Shown here piece after piece: positions 1-6,238 of a stretch of DNA of 8,376 nt; within the stretch, counting starts at the first letter, position 1, and every line of letters starts with the position of its first letter. The stretch spans positions 1-8,376 of the forward strand of contig JAKAOQ010000025.1 of assembly GCA_021812105.1 (NCBI GenBank), in the 5' to 3' direction. Both the position numbers and the translations under genes were made by a program. Below the pieces are notes generated by a model. The model was not told where the DNA came from. It saw nothing but the letters and a program-made list of their open reading frames with translations, and searched no databases. This stretch comes from Microcaldota archaeon. GTDB taxonomy: Archaea; Micrarchaeota; Micrarchaeia; Micrarchaeales; Micrarchaeaceae.

Positions 1-2
1 AG

Positions 3-527
3 AAAGATATATTGGAGAGCACAGAGCCGGTAATCGGGGGAGGGGACATGATAAAAAACGTAGAGAAGTACGAATCTACCTGGAACGATCTGCCGTGGAA
101 ATTCGAGGGTGGGACATCTAATATAGAAGGCGGTATAGGGCTTGGGGTCGCGGTAGACTATCTCAATTCTATCGGAATGAGTCGGGTAAGAGAGCACGAG
201 AAGAAGATAACAAGGTACGCGCTCGGTAAACTTTTGAGTGAAAAGAACGTTTCCGTTTACGGCCCAAAACCAGATAAGATAGATGCGCGAGGAGGCGTAA
301 TATCATTTTCAATAAAGGGCATCCATCCACACGATATTGCTTCGATATTTGATACTGAGGGGATAGCAATAAGAGCCGGGCACCACTGTGCGATTCCGCT
401 TGTAAGGGGAGTGCTCGGCGAACCTGCTCTGGCGAGGATGAGCTTCTATATATACAATAACGAAAGCGATGTAGATAGGGCGGTGGACGCCATAAGAAAG
501 GCAAAGAAGATTTTTAAGATAAATTGA
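3..527 (+). CDS. sufS: Cysteine desulfurase SufS, C-terminal part (5' end outside window)
   Basis: PLP enzyme that removes sulfur from cysteine as a protein-bound persulfide for Fe-S cluster assembly in the cytosol. About 174 residues are visible; the frame is open to the window edge, so the TTG at 12 is not a start, and the PLP-lysine lies in the missing part. Visible family marks are IGGGDMI near the cut, FEGGTSNIEG (Pro is usual where Ser stands), and the active-site loop RAGHHCAIPL with the catalytic Cys at codon 387-389. The short loop around this Cys is that of SufS (group II) rather than IscS/NifS. A His sits exactly 19 residues before the Cys (codon 330-332), where Bacillus SufS has the His that engages zinc of SufU, while E. 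coli SufS has Tyr. SufU follows after 15 bases, so the two are probably co-transcribed; sufBCD may lie upstream. Confidence 0.95.
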   Translation, partial: KDILESTEPVIGGGDMIKNVEKYESTWNDLPWKFEGGTSNIEGGIGLGVAVDYLNSIGMSRVREHEKKITRYALGKLLSEKNVSVYGPKPDKIDARGGVISFSIKGIHPHDIASIFDTEGIAIRAGHHCAIPLVRGVLGEPALARMSFYIYNNESDVDRAVDAIRKAKKIFKIN

Positions 528-529
528 TA

Positions 530-534
530 GTGAT
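530..534 (+). promoter_or_regulatory. Ribosome binding site of sufU (GTGAT)
   Basis: GTGAT lies eight bases before the ATG at 543, in the 15-base gap after the sufS stop. It matches the GGTGAT core expected to pair with an archaeal 16S 3' end and supports this start. Confidence 0.5.
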
Positions 535-542
535 GATGGAAT

Positions 543-941
543 ATGGACTTGTTCGCCGAACAGATAATATCGCATTACGAACATCCCCATAATAAGGGGA
601 AGCTGGTGAAGCCGAGCGCCAGCATGCACGAGTTCAATCCCACGTGCGGAGACGAACTCACCGTTTACCTGAATGTAGAGGACGGAAAGATAAAGGATGT
701 AAAATTTGAGGGAAGCGGTTGCGCGATTAGCATGGCGAGTGCCAGCATACTTACCGATTACATAAAGGGAAGGAGCATAAAGGATTTGGAGAAAATGGGG
801 GTAAAAGACATAGTGGACCTTTTAGGCCTGGATCCGGGTCCCGCGAGGCTTAAATGCGCAACGCTCTCACTAAGGACCGTGAAGGAAGCGCTGTTTCTTT
901 TGGAGCACAAAAAGGTGGACGATGCAACAAAAGCGCTGTGA
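543..941 (+). CDS. sufU: SufU/IscU-type Fe-S scaffold or sulfur-acceptor protein
   Basis: Small protein (132 aa) that takes sulfur from SufS and passes it on or builds a cluster. The fold signature is complete: NPTCGD with Cys35 and Asp37, GSGCAISMASAS with Cys60, and ARLKCATL with Cys105, the four metal ligands of the family. The residue before the third Cys is Lys, as in SufU; IscU has His there. The spacing Cys60 to Cys105 (45 residues) is however that of IscU: the roughly 18-residue insertion of Bacillus SufU (147 aa) is absent. The ATG at 543 is supported by GTGAT at 530-534, eight bases upstream. The stop TGA (939-941) directly abuts the stop of the convergent AlaX gene. Role with SufS is inferred from adjacency and from the His in SufS that matches the zinc-swap residue. 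Sure of family, less of subtype. Confidence 0.93.
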   Translation: MDLFAEQIISHYEHPHNKGKLVKPSASMHEFNPTCGDELTVYLNVEDGKIKDVKFEGSGCAISMASASILTDYIKGRSIKDLEKMGVKDIVDLLGLDPGPARLKCATLSLRTVKEALFLLEHKKVDDATKAL

Positions 942-1667
942 TCATTCGAGTTTGATTTCGATGCGCTTGTTGTGTGAACCCTTGTTTTCATACTTGAATA
1001 GTGTAATTTTACCGACCTCTTTTGTATTGGATACGTGAGTACCGCCGTCCATCTGAGCGTCAAATCCTTCTATTACTATGGTACGTATTTCATTTAGTTT
1101 ACTCATTAGCTCGCGACCCGGTTCCGTCCTTGAAAGGTTATCCGTAGCAAGCGCCTCTTCCTTGGTGAGCACTTTTGGGTACACGCGCACTCCCGAGTCT
1201 ACCACTTTTTGCGCTCTTCCCAGAATATCCAAAACGGCCGTTTTATCCAGCCCGGGGATGTCGAAATCCACACGCGCACGATCATCGTATATCTGACCGC
1301 CGGTTATGGATCCCCGGTTTTCCTTCTCAACAACACCGTCTATTATGTGTATCGCGGTGTGCAGCCGCATGTGTATATACCTTTTGCTCCAGTCCAATTT
1401 TCCGTGAACGCCTGATCCAATACCCAACTGGTCTGCTTGTTCTAGTACGTGCAGCACCTCCTCCCCCTCCTTTCTGGTTTCTACTACTTTGTACTCTACT
1501 CCGTTAGTTTCAAGCGTACCAGTATCGAAAGGCTGTCCACCCCCTCCAGGGAAGAATGCGGTCCTGCTCAGCACCACCGTATTACCCTGTGATGCCACAA
1601 CCTTTGCATCAAACTCCTTTACATAAGAATCCGAAAGATAAATCTTTTCTGTCATGTTTTCTGTCAT
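942..1667 (-). CDS. alaX: AlaX-type alanyl-tRNA editing protein (AlaX-M size)
   Basis: Stand-alone editing hydrolase (241 aa) of the AlaRS second-domain family; such proteins deacylate mischarged Ser- or Gly-tRNA(Ala). The N-terminal part carries the Gly-rich FFPGGGGQPFDTG (38-50), which with the length points to AlaX-M rather than the short AlaX-S. The zinc site begins with HTAIH (His103, His107). The second half is DGGTHVSNTKEVG (from 207): the His of the CGGTH motif of AlaRS is kept (211), but the Cys is Asp207. An Asp may still hold zinc, and similar variants may be common in archaea. The start has two in-frame ATGs, at 1667 and 1655, within an 11-12 base direct repeat; GGTTGAT at 1671-1677 favours the outer one. 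It lies 14 bases after the stop of the DMT transporter gene, likely one transcript, and converges on sufU with touching stop codons. Confidence 0.92.
   Translation of the reverse strand: MTENMTEKIYLSDSYVKEFDAKVVASQGNTVVLSRTAFFPGGGGQPFDTGTLETNGVEYKVVETRKEGEEVLHVLEQADQLGIGSGVHGKLDWSKRYIHMRLHTAIHIIDGVVEKENRGSITGGQIYDDRARVDFDIPGLDKTAVLDILGRAQKVVDSGVRVYPKVLTKEEALATDNLSRTEPGRELMSKLNEIRTIVIEGFDAQMDGGTHVSNTKEVGKITLFKYENKGSHNKRIEIKLE
1644..1667 (-). repeat. Tandem 12-base repeat at the alaX start
   Basis: Two head-to-tail 12-base units, 11 of 12 bases identical, each beginning with ATGACAGAAAA on the minus strand. They encode MTEN and MTEK, so the gene has two in-frame start codons 12 bases apart. 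Replication slippage is the simplest origin. Confidence 0.85.
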
Positions 1668-1681
1668 GTTATCAACCGATA

Positions 1682-2551
1682 TTAGAATGCCAATAAGGTG
1701 TATGCGGCAACTAATATTACCGCGGATAAGATGGCCTTGAGTGCCAGCTTCCTTTCCCCGAATATTATCCCGCCTATAATTACTGTTATCACTATGTAAA
1801 TACTGTTGCGCAGAGGGTAGACTATGCTTATGCTGGTCGGCAGTGCGGCAAGATAGTAGGTAACGCGGTATAGTGTAGTCAGTATCGCGATTGTGATTAT
1901 CGGTATCTTGTATTGCTTGATGTTTGATGCTATCTCTTTTAGCCCACCATACCTGAACATCATGTATATAACAAGGTTAAATGCGATAAAGTATTCTGCG
2001 ATGATCATGTACGCGAAAATGTTAACCCCTATGTTGAATATGTATTTCATCAACACGGTTCCGGCTGCCATCAGTACGGAATCCAAAATAAGTATTGTAG
2101 CAAACTTGCTCCTGTGGTAACCGTCCTGTATATTCTTTCCAGTATCGAACATCATGAAGTATGAGGCTACTATGAGTACGGCTATTGCGACATACTGCAG
2201 GCCCGAAAGGCGCTCGCTGATGAAAATAAATGCGAATATTACGGTGAACATTGGAGGCAGAGAGCTGAAAAGGGGTGATGCTACGGAGATGTTGCCATGC
2301 CTGTAGGCCCTCGCGCTGAGTACGTACGTTATTGTAGATATCAGGCTTACCAGGTATATGAGCAGTAACTGGTACGCGCTTATTTTGAAATTTGCGAAAG
2401 GAAGGAACAGGAGGGAGAAGGGTAATATTATGATTGTAAAAGCGGCACTGTAAGCCGTTGCGTGTGCTGTATTAAGGACTTTCTTCTCCAGGATTGTAGA
2501 GGCCCCCATTAATATCGAGGACATCATGACGAAGTAGTACCAGGGTACCAT
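1682..2551 (-). CDS. EamA/DMT-superfamily transporter, ten predicted helices
   Basis: Integral membrane protein of about 289 aa built almost wholly of hydrophobic segments, with the two-fold repeat typical of the drug/metabolite transporter superfamily. Each half ends in the same pattern: FISERLSGLQYVAIAVLIVA closes the first EamA unit (about residues 115-135) and IFGERKLALKAILSAVILVA the second (about 265-285), both with the Gly/Ser-Glu-Arg turn before the last helix. A hydrophilic linker with DTGKNIQDGYHRSK separates the halves. Ten helices are likely. The substrate cannot be read from sequence; members carry amino acids, nucleosides, sugars or drugs. ATG 2551 is chosen; GTG at 2557 is an in-frame alternative, and neither has a strong ribosome site (AGG eight bases before the ATG). 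It is divergent from the DUF981-like gene and lies 14 bases upstream of alaX. Confidence 0.85.
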   Translation of the reverse strand: MVPWYYFVMMSSILMGASTILEKKVLNTAHATAYSAAFTIIILPFSLLFLPFANFKISAYQLLLIYLVSLISTITYVLSARAYRHGNISVASPLFSSLPPMFTVIFAFIFISERLSGLQYVAIAVLIVASYFMMFDTGKNIQDGYHRSKFATILILDSVLMAAGTVLMKYIFNIGVNIFAYMIIAEYFIAFNLVIYMMFRYGGLKEIASNIKQYKIPIITIAILTTLYRVTYYLAALPTSISIVYPLRNSIYIVITVIIGGIIFGERKLALKAILSAVILVAAYTLLAF

Positions 2552-2681
2552 AAACACACGGCCTAGTCAAAACGCTTTTAACATAGTTGTAGATAAACAT
2601 AAAAGGCTTGCCAGTGCATTGGGAATCGTGCTTGGTACGGTGTTTGCCGTTCTAAAGCACGATATGATAAGGGGTGTTTCA
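2552..2681. promoter_or_regulatory. Divergent intergenic region between DMT and DUF981-like genes
   Basis: About 130 bases between two divergent membrane-protein genes. It holds A/T-rich stretches around 2576-2606 (TTTTAACAT, GATAAACATAAAAGG, and on the minus strand GTTTATCTA) that could be TATA boxes for either direction. Which ones are used cannot be told from the sequence. A longer reading of the + strand gene from TTG 2619 would occupy part of this region. Confidence 0.4.
2671..2676 (+). promoter_or_regulatory. Ribosome binding site that sets the start at 2682 (GGGGTG)
   Basis: GGGGTG is followed by five bases and ATG. The block GGGTGTTTCAATG is identical at 12 of 13 positions to GGGTGTTTGAATG before the prolyl-tRNA synthetase ATG at 6238. 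The match supports ATG 2682 over the TTG at 2619 or GTG at 2628. Confidence 0.6.
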
Positions 2682-3248
2682 ATGGCCTTCGTAGACTCGC
2701 TGACTGTGATGTTGCTCGGTCTTGGACTGAGCGCAATAGTTCTAGCACTGTACTTCCTCGGCAAGGGAAGCAACAAGAAATGGACAAATGACCTTATAGT
2801 ACCGGCGTTCACTCTCGGATTCTTCGATTTTATTAGCGGATTTTTGATGTCGTTCGCGTGGCCGCTGCCTGGGGCTTACAACATGCTCTTCGGAGATCCG
2901 TTGCTTATGCTCGGACTAATAATGATGGCTGGGGCATATATGCTGCACAAGAACATTAACATAAACTTTTTGTCTATATTCGGGTTCTTCCTTGGCATAT
3001 ACATAGCAGTCGGGGCTCTCGGTATGGTGAACTTCGGCCTTGAAAGCGGCGTGTACTTCCTTACGGCATTCCCGCTGTATGTTTTCGCTGCACTCTCGGG
3101 TGTTTTCTCGCCCTTGATATACGCAAAGGCTAAGGGAGCGGGCAGATACGGCTACTACTTCATGTTCGTCCTGCTGATAATAACCGCGCTATTTGCCCTC
3201 CTTATAGGCTATTCGGGCTTGTACGAACACCTGCAATCGCCGCCATAG
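2682..3248 (+). CDS. DUF981-like multi-pass membrane protein
   Basis: Membrane protein of 188 aa with about six hydrophobic segments: near residues 7-26, 38-56, 70-88, 95-114, 121-150 and 160-182. It opens with MAFVDSLTVMLLGLGLSAI and contains LPGAYNMLFGDPLLMLGL, a Pro/Gly/Asp-rich turn between helices. This pattern resembles the archaeal uncharacterised family DUF981, by memory rather than by search. No catalytic motif, heme-ligand pattern or transport signature is evident, so no function is offered. The frame stays open upstream to a TTG at 2619, but ATG 2682 has a good ribosome site and gives the expected short N-terminus ahead of the first helix. It stands alone: divergent from the DMT transporter and followed by a T-rich terminator. 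Membrane protein: sure; family name: moderate. Confidence 0.7.
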   Translation: MAFVDSLTVMLLGLGLSAIVLALYFLGKGSNKKWTNDLIVPAFTLGFFDFISGFLMSFAWPLPGAYNMLFGDPLLMLGLIMMAGAYMLHKNININFLSIFGFFLGIYIAVGALGMVNFGLESGVYFLTAFPLYVFAALSGVFSPLIYAKAKGAGRYGYYFMFVLLIITALFALLIGYSGLYEHLQSPP

Positions 3249-3256
3249 TGCGATAC

Positions 3257-3289
3257 TTTTAATTTTTCTTTTTATTTTATTTTATTTTT
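3257..3289 (+). terminator. T-rich archaeal-type terminator after the DUF981-like gene
   Basis: Starting nine bases after the stop codon, about 33 bases contain five T runs of 4-5 bases, broken by single A or C, and almost no G. There is no stem-loop. Repeated T runs downstream of a gene are the usual archaeal termination signal. Confidence 0.65.
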
Positions 3290-3331
3290 CGGGTATAGTT
3301 GGTATTTTTAGCACTTGCTATTCAATTATCT

Positions 3332-3350
3332 GTTAATTTTATTTTTATAC
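3332..3350 (+). promoter_or_regulatory. Putative TATA region of the helical-protein gene
   Basis: GTTAATTTTATTTTTATAC contains two TATA-like blocks. The upstream one (3332-3341) is about 25 bases from TTG 3361 and would give a leaderless message starting there. The downstream one (3342-3350) would place the transcript start near 3370, favouring the ATG at 3427. Confidence 0.4.
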
Positions 3351-3360
3351 GGGCGACATA

Positions 3361-3999
3361 TTGACCAGTTCTAGCATAGAATGGAATGGCGAAAGCAAGA
3401 GGCAGGGCCCTTTTAGTATAAAGTCGATGAACCTCATAGAAAAGGCATTCAGAGATGTTTCAAGGGAGGAGTGGAAGGCCAGGATAGGCGACATGGATAT
3501 GATGTACCTCCTGGAAGACCACGTTAGCAGCATGAAAGGTATGCTCTCAGATCTCAATTACGAGACGTACTGCGTAGACAGGCTCATAGAAAACACAGCC
3601 AAAATGGATGTTACAGAGGCGGAGAATTACGTGAATTTGGTCGAATCTATAGCCTTCTTTTATTCAAAGACACTTGGAAAGGATGTTGCCACGGCCTTAA
3701 TAACCGGGCTTATAATGAGGGCGAAGGATGTGAAGGGTGTTGAGAGGTACTATAATAACATAACTTACAACCTTGGAAGAAAAATAACTGTGTATGGTAG
3801 TAGGATATCGCGCTTGGATTCGAGGCTTGAGGTACTGAATAACAAACTAAAAAAGAATAGTACAGGATTATTGCGGTTTTTCAAGAAGGAAAAGGTAAAA
3901 TCCATAAAAGACAAAATAAAGGCTGTCGAGTCGAAATCCGACCGTACAAGGGAAAGATTAAAGAGTACGGCCGGCATATTGGATAAAGTAAAAAGGTAG
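3361..3999 (+). CDS. Unrecognised soluble helical protein with coiled-coil-like C-terminus
   Basis: A 212-aa protein that matches no family I recognise. It is charged, has no signal peptide or membrane segment, and reads as nearly all helix. The N-terminal 20 residues are polar and probably disordered. Residues about 22-130 look like a globular helical bundle (EAFRDV-type amphipathic turns, AENYVNLVESIAFFYSKTLG, ATALITGLIMRAKD). Residues about 132-212 are Lys/Arg-rich with heptad-like spacing (RISRLDSRLEVLNNKLKKN; KIKAVESKSDRTRERL), broken by GLLRFFKKEK, and fit an antiparallel coiled coil or a nucleic-acid or membrane-surface binding arm. The start is uncertain: TTG 3361 has no clear ribosome site, and ATG 3427 (190 aa) would drop the polar tail. 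Coding is supported by the long open frame and codon use like its neighbours. It is a single-gene unit, ending before the convergent tRNA. Confidence 0.75.
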   Translation: MTSSSIEWNGESKRQGPFSIKSMNLIEKAFRDVSREEWKARIGDMDMMYLLEDHVSSMKGMLSDLNYETYCVDRLIENTAKMDVTEAENYVNLVESIAFFYSKTLGKDVATALITGLIMRAKDVKGVERYYNNITYNLGRKITVYGSRISRLDSRLEVLNNKLKKNSTGLLRFFKKEKVKSIKDKIKAVESKSDRTRERLKSTAGILDKVKR

Positions 4000-4065
4000 A
4001 GAAGAGGGGGTGCGTCGGCTTTTATACCTAAGAAATGCGTAGTTGCATTCCTTGCTAGCTAAATT

Positions 4066-4084
4066 AGAGCTTCGGCATAGCTCT
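4066..4084. terminator. Short hairpin between the helical-protein gene and tRNA-Gln
   Basis: AGAGCT and AGCTCT form a perfect six-pair stem with a seven-base loop. On the minus strand it lies 15 bases past the tRNA 3' end and is followed by AATTTAGC, so it might aid tRNA transcript termination or trimming. No long T run accompanies it, so the role is weakly supported. Confidence 0.3.
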
Positions 4085-4098
4085 GTCGGAAATTCGAT

Positions 4099-4171
4099 TA
4101 GCCCCGACCGGATTCGAACCGATGTTCGCGGGTCCAAAGCCCGCTGTCCTTGGCCACTGAACGACGGGGCT
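4099..4171 (-). tRNA. tRNA-Gln, anticodon UUG
   Basis: A 73-base cloverleaf reads on the minus strand from 4171 to 4099. The acceptor stem AGCCCCG / CGGGGCT is seven perfect pairs with discriminator A. T8 is present. The D stem GTTC / GGAC has one G-T pair, with AGTGGCCAA as loop. The anticodon stem GCGGG / CCCGC is perfect around CTTTGGA, giving anticodon TTG, which reads CAA for Gln. The variable loop is GAAC. The T stem ATCGG / CCGGT (one T-G pair) closes the standard TTCGAAT loop. CCA is not encoded and there is no intron, as is common in archaea. Many archaea charge this tRNA through Glu-tRNA(Gln) amidation; nothing in the window tells which route is used. Confidence 0.97.
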
Positions 4172-4177
4172 GTTTTT

Positions 4178-4201
4178 CAGTATTAATATTTTTGTATACT
4201 G
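4178..4201. repeat. Inverted repeat just upstream of tRNA-Gln
   Basis: CAGTAT and ATACTG are perfect reverse complements separated by 12 A/T-rich bases. The repeat begins seven bases upstream of the tRNA 5' end and lies between its likely TATA box and the mature end, so it falls in the 5' leader or at the transcript start. Confidence 0.45.
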
Positions 4202-4205
4202 TGCC

Positions 4206-4219
4206 CTTATATAAAAAGA
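4206..4219 (-). promoter_or_regulatory. TATA-like box for tRNA-Gln, also a T-rich end for the operon upstream
   Basis: On the minus strand this reads TCTTTTTATATAAG. It lies about 35-48 bases before the tRNA, suitable for a transcript start near 4186 and a short leader. It also starts 24 bases after the stop codon of the triphosphatase gene and carries a T5 run, so the same bases may help end that operon's transcript. Confidence 0.5.
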
Positions 4220-4242
4220 TTGCTTACATCCTCTATGGCGTG

Positions 4243-4791
4243 CTAATCTCCGTATTTGTCCTTGGAGAGAAATCGTGATAGTGCGCACTTTACTGCATCT
4301 TCAAATTCATCTACGCGTGGGTACAGACCTTTTGTAAGTATGCCAAGGGTACCGAATGTCTCTAGCTTGTCCAGCTCTTCGGATGACAGATGCCACGCTT
4401 CTGAAAGGTTCCTGATTACTGGGCGAAGCTCCTCCCCCTTCCTTAGCTTCTCCGCTACAGATTCTGGGAGCTCCATTTTTCCGCTTCCACCCATGCCTAT
4501 AATTTCATTCCTGTTTATTATTGCTACCCAGCCGCCCAAGAACATTCCGTGCTTATTTTCTTCTACAGCGCCTTCAAGGCCCACCCCGTATTCTGCACCG
4601 TCCACTTTCTCAAGGGCCTGGCGTGCCCTGTTTATCGCTCCATCGATGGCCTCGTCATCCGACATTGGTTGGGGCCGCACCTTGGAGTCGGATGCTACAG
4701 GAACTACCTCTACATCGCCAAACACGCTTCCAAATACATTCTTTACTGCGTCCGCCTTTGCTTTGTTTCTTGAGCCTACTGCAACTTTCAC
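4243..4791 (-). CDS. Inosine/xanthosine triphosphatase (YjjX / DUF84 family)
   Basis: House-cleaning nucleotidase (182 aa) that hydrolyses ITP and XTP so that deaminated purines stay out of nucleic acids. Family marks in order: KVAVGSRNKAKADAV at the N-terminus, a nucleotide-phosphate loop; RPQPMSDDEAIDGAINRA (39-56), the DUF84 signature with acidic residues for Mg; YGVGLEGAVE (68-77), usually GLEGG; and GTLGILTKGLYPR (147-159) near the C-terminus. GTG 4791 is chosen because it places the first strand at residue 2 as in the family and lies seven bases after the stop of the prolyl-tRNA synthetase gene. A TTG at 4815 would add eight unconserved residues and overlap that gene by 17 bases. It is the last gene of the proline dehydrogenase-proS operon; the link with those genes is probably only co-expression. 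Confidence 0.92.
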   Translation of the reverse strand: MKVAVGSRNKAKADAVKNVFGSVFGDVEVVPVASDSKVRPQPMSDDEAIDGAINRARQALEKVDGAEYGVGLEGAVEENKHGMFLGGWVAIINRNEIIGMGGSGKMELPESVAEKLRKGEELRPVIRNLSEAWHLSSEELDKLETFGTLGILTKGLYPRVDEFEDAVKCALSRFLSKDKYGD

Positions 4792-4798
4792 GAAACCA

Positions 4799-6238
4799 CT
4801 AGTATGAACGCGCAAAGTCTGCTATATATTTGGCTTCCTTGCCGCACAGTATACATTTCTTACCCTTGGCCTTTGATTGCGCGTCGAACGGCATGTTTGC
4901 TATTTTAGCTCCAGTGTCCTCCTTTATTTTCATTTCGCACTCGTGCGAACCGCACCAAGGCGCACGCGCCGCGCCCATGGACTTTTCCATTATCTCGCTG
5001 AGCTTCTTGAAGTCTTCTACTTCGTGTATGTGCGCCTCCATGTATTTCTTTGCCCTGTTATAGAGGCTGTTGTGTATCTCATCCAGCAATCGTGGCAGCA
5101 CATTGTGCAGTTCCGATATCGGTATCTCTGTCTTTTCAAGCGTGTCTCGCCTCACCACAGATACCTTTCCGCTTTTTGTCTCCTTTTCGCCAAGCTCTAT
5201 CCTTATCGGTACGCCTTTCAGCTCCCACTCGTTGAACTTCCATCCGGGGGAATAGGCATCGTTGTCATCTATATACGCCCTTACCTTGTTTCTTATCGAA
5301 GCGTACACTTCGTTAGCTTTTTCAAGGACAACGGCCTTGTTGCCGCTGTTGTATATCGGTATAATTACTGCTTGTATTCGCGCTATTTTTGGCGGCAGTA
5401 TCATGCCGCGGTCGTCCCCGTGCACGGCTATCAGCACCCCAAGCTCCCTAGTAGATATTGCAAATGTATTCTGGTACGCGAATTTGCTGTTTCCGTCCTT
5501 GTCCAAGAACGTTATTCCAAACGCTTTTGAGAATTTTTGGCCGTCTATATGAAAATCTGGCCCTTGTATCATCCACCCGTCGGGCATTATGTGCTCTATG
5601 CTGTAAGACGCTTCGGCGCCTGCGAACTTTTCGTAGTCTGTCTTCCTTCCAGGTATGCCGGGCATCGCAATGTAATCCTTTAGCACCCTCTCGTATATGC
5701 CCAGTACTTCGTCCCTTTCTGCGTCAGCCTCTTCTTTTGTAGCGAATATGGTATGCCCTTCGTTCCACAGAAATTCCCTGCTTCTTAGAAATGGGGTCGG
5801 ATGCTTGAACTCCCACCTCACTACGTTGTTCCATTGATTCATTCTGAGGGGCAGATCTCTCCAGGATTTTATCCATTTTTTGACTACTTCGTACATTATC
5901 GTCTCTGAGGTGGGACGAATCGCGAGGCGCTCGTCAAGTTTTGATTTTCCGGCGTGGGTAACCCAAGCCACCTCTGGGGAGAATCCCTCTACGTGCTCCT
6001 TTTCCTTTTCAAGAAGCTTCTCAGGTATCAACAAAGGGAAGTAGACGTTTTGTATGCCCGACTTTTTAAACTGCGTATCCACTGCGTCCCTTATGATTTC
6101 CCAGGCGAAATAACTGTCAGGTCTGAACACTATCATCCCAGAAACGGGGGAATAGTCTATGAAACCGGAATCTATCAGGACCGAAGTATACCATTCTGAA
6201 AAGTTTTCAGACTTTTTTGCTCTTTTGTCATTGGGCAT
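4799..6238 (-). CDS. proS: Prolyl-tRNA synthetase, archaeal/eukaryotic type
   Basis: Class II synthetase (479 aa, the usual archaeal length) that loads proline onto tRNA(Pro). Seen in order: RPTSET (108-113), the proline-binding loop; motif 2 around NNVVRWEFKHPTPFLRSREF (137-156) with its RxE; the EGHT block (160-163); motif 3 HGDDRGMILPPKIA (273-286); an anticodon-binding domain from about 289; and a C-terminal zinc domain with Cys429, Cys434, Cys462 and Cys465, closing on a terminal Tyr. There is no bacterial INS editing domain between motifs 2 and 3, so any Ala-tRNA(Pro) would need editing in trans. The ATG at 6238 directly follows the TGA of proline dehydrogenase, and its ribosome site GGGTG (6244-6248) lies inside that gene, so translation is probably coupled. 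Confidence 0.98.
   Translation of the reverse strand: MPNDKRAKKSENFSEWYTSVLIDSGFIDYSPVSGMIVFRPDSYFAWEIIRDAVDTQFKKSGIQNVYFPLLIPEKLLEKEKEHVEGFSPEVAWVTHAGKSKLDERLAIRPTSETIMYEVVKKWIKSWRDLPLRMNQWNNVVRWEFKHPTPFLRSREFLWNEGHTIFATKEEADAERDEVLGIYERVLKDYIAMPGIPGRKTDYEKFAGAEASYSIEHIMPDGWMIQGPDFHIDGQKFSKAFGITFLDKDGNSKFAYQNTFAISTRELGVLIAVHGDDRGMILPPKIARIQAVIIPIYNSGNKAVVLEKANEVYASIRNKVRAYIDDNDAYSPGWKFNEWELKGVPIRIELGEKETKSGKVSVVRRDTLEKTEIPISELHNVLPRLLDEIHNSLYNRAKKYMEAHIHEVEDFKKLSEIMEKSMGAARAPWCGSHECEMKIKEDTGAKIANMPFDAQSKAKGKKCILCGKEAKYIADFARSY

Noticed and set aside
2619..2681. TTG start giving a 21-residue longer DUF981-like protein
   Set aside because: ATG 2682 has GGGGTG five bases upstream, and the extra residues contain no recognisable conserved pattern.
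4020..4098. Possible small RNA on the + strand (TTTTATAC box, then a hairpin)
   Set aside because: No C/D-box, H/ACA or other RNA signature is visible, and the hairpin is equally explained by the end of the tRNA transcript.
4256..4807. Long open frame (183 codons) on the + strand opposite the triphosphatase gene
   Set aside because: It is the antisense shadow of a recognisable DUF84 protein; the translated product is low-complexity Ser/Pro-rich and has no ribosome site.
4792..4815. TTG 4815 as start of the triphosphatase
   Set aside because: It adds eight unconserved residues and overlaps proS; GTG 4791 puts the first strand at the usual position.
4877..5530. Open frame of 217 codons on the + strand inside proS
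   Set aside because: The opposite strand encodes the motif 3 and zinc-domain parts of prolyl-tRNA synthetase; this frame is a shadow.
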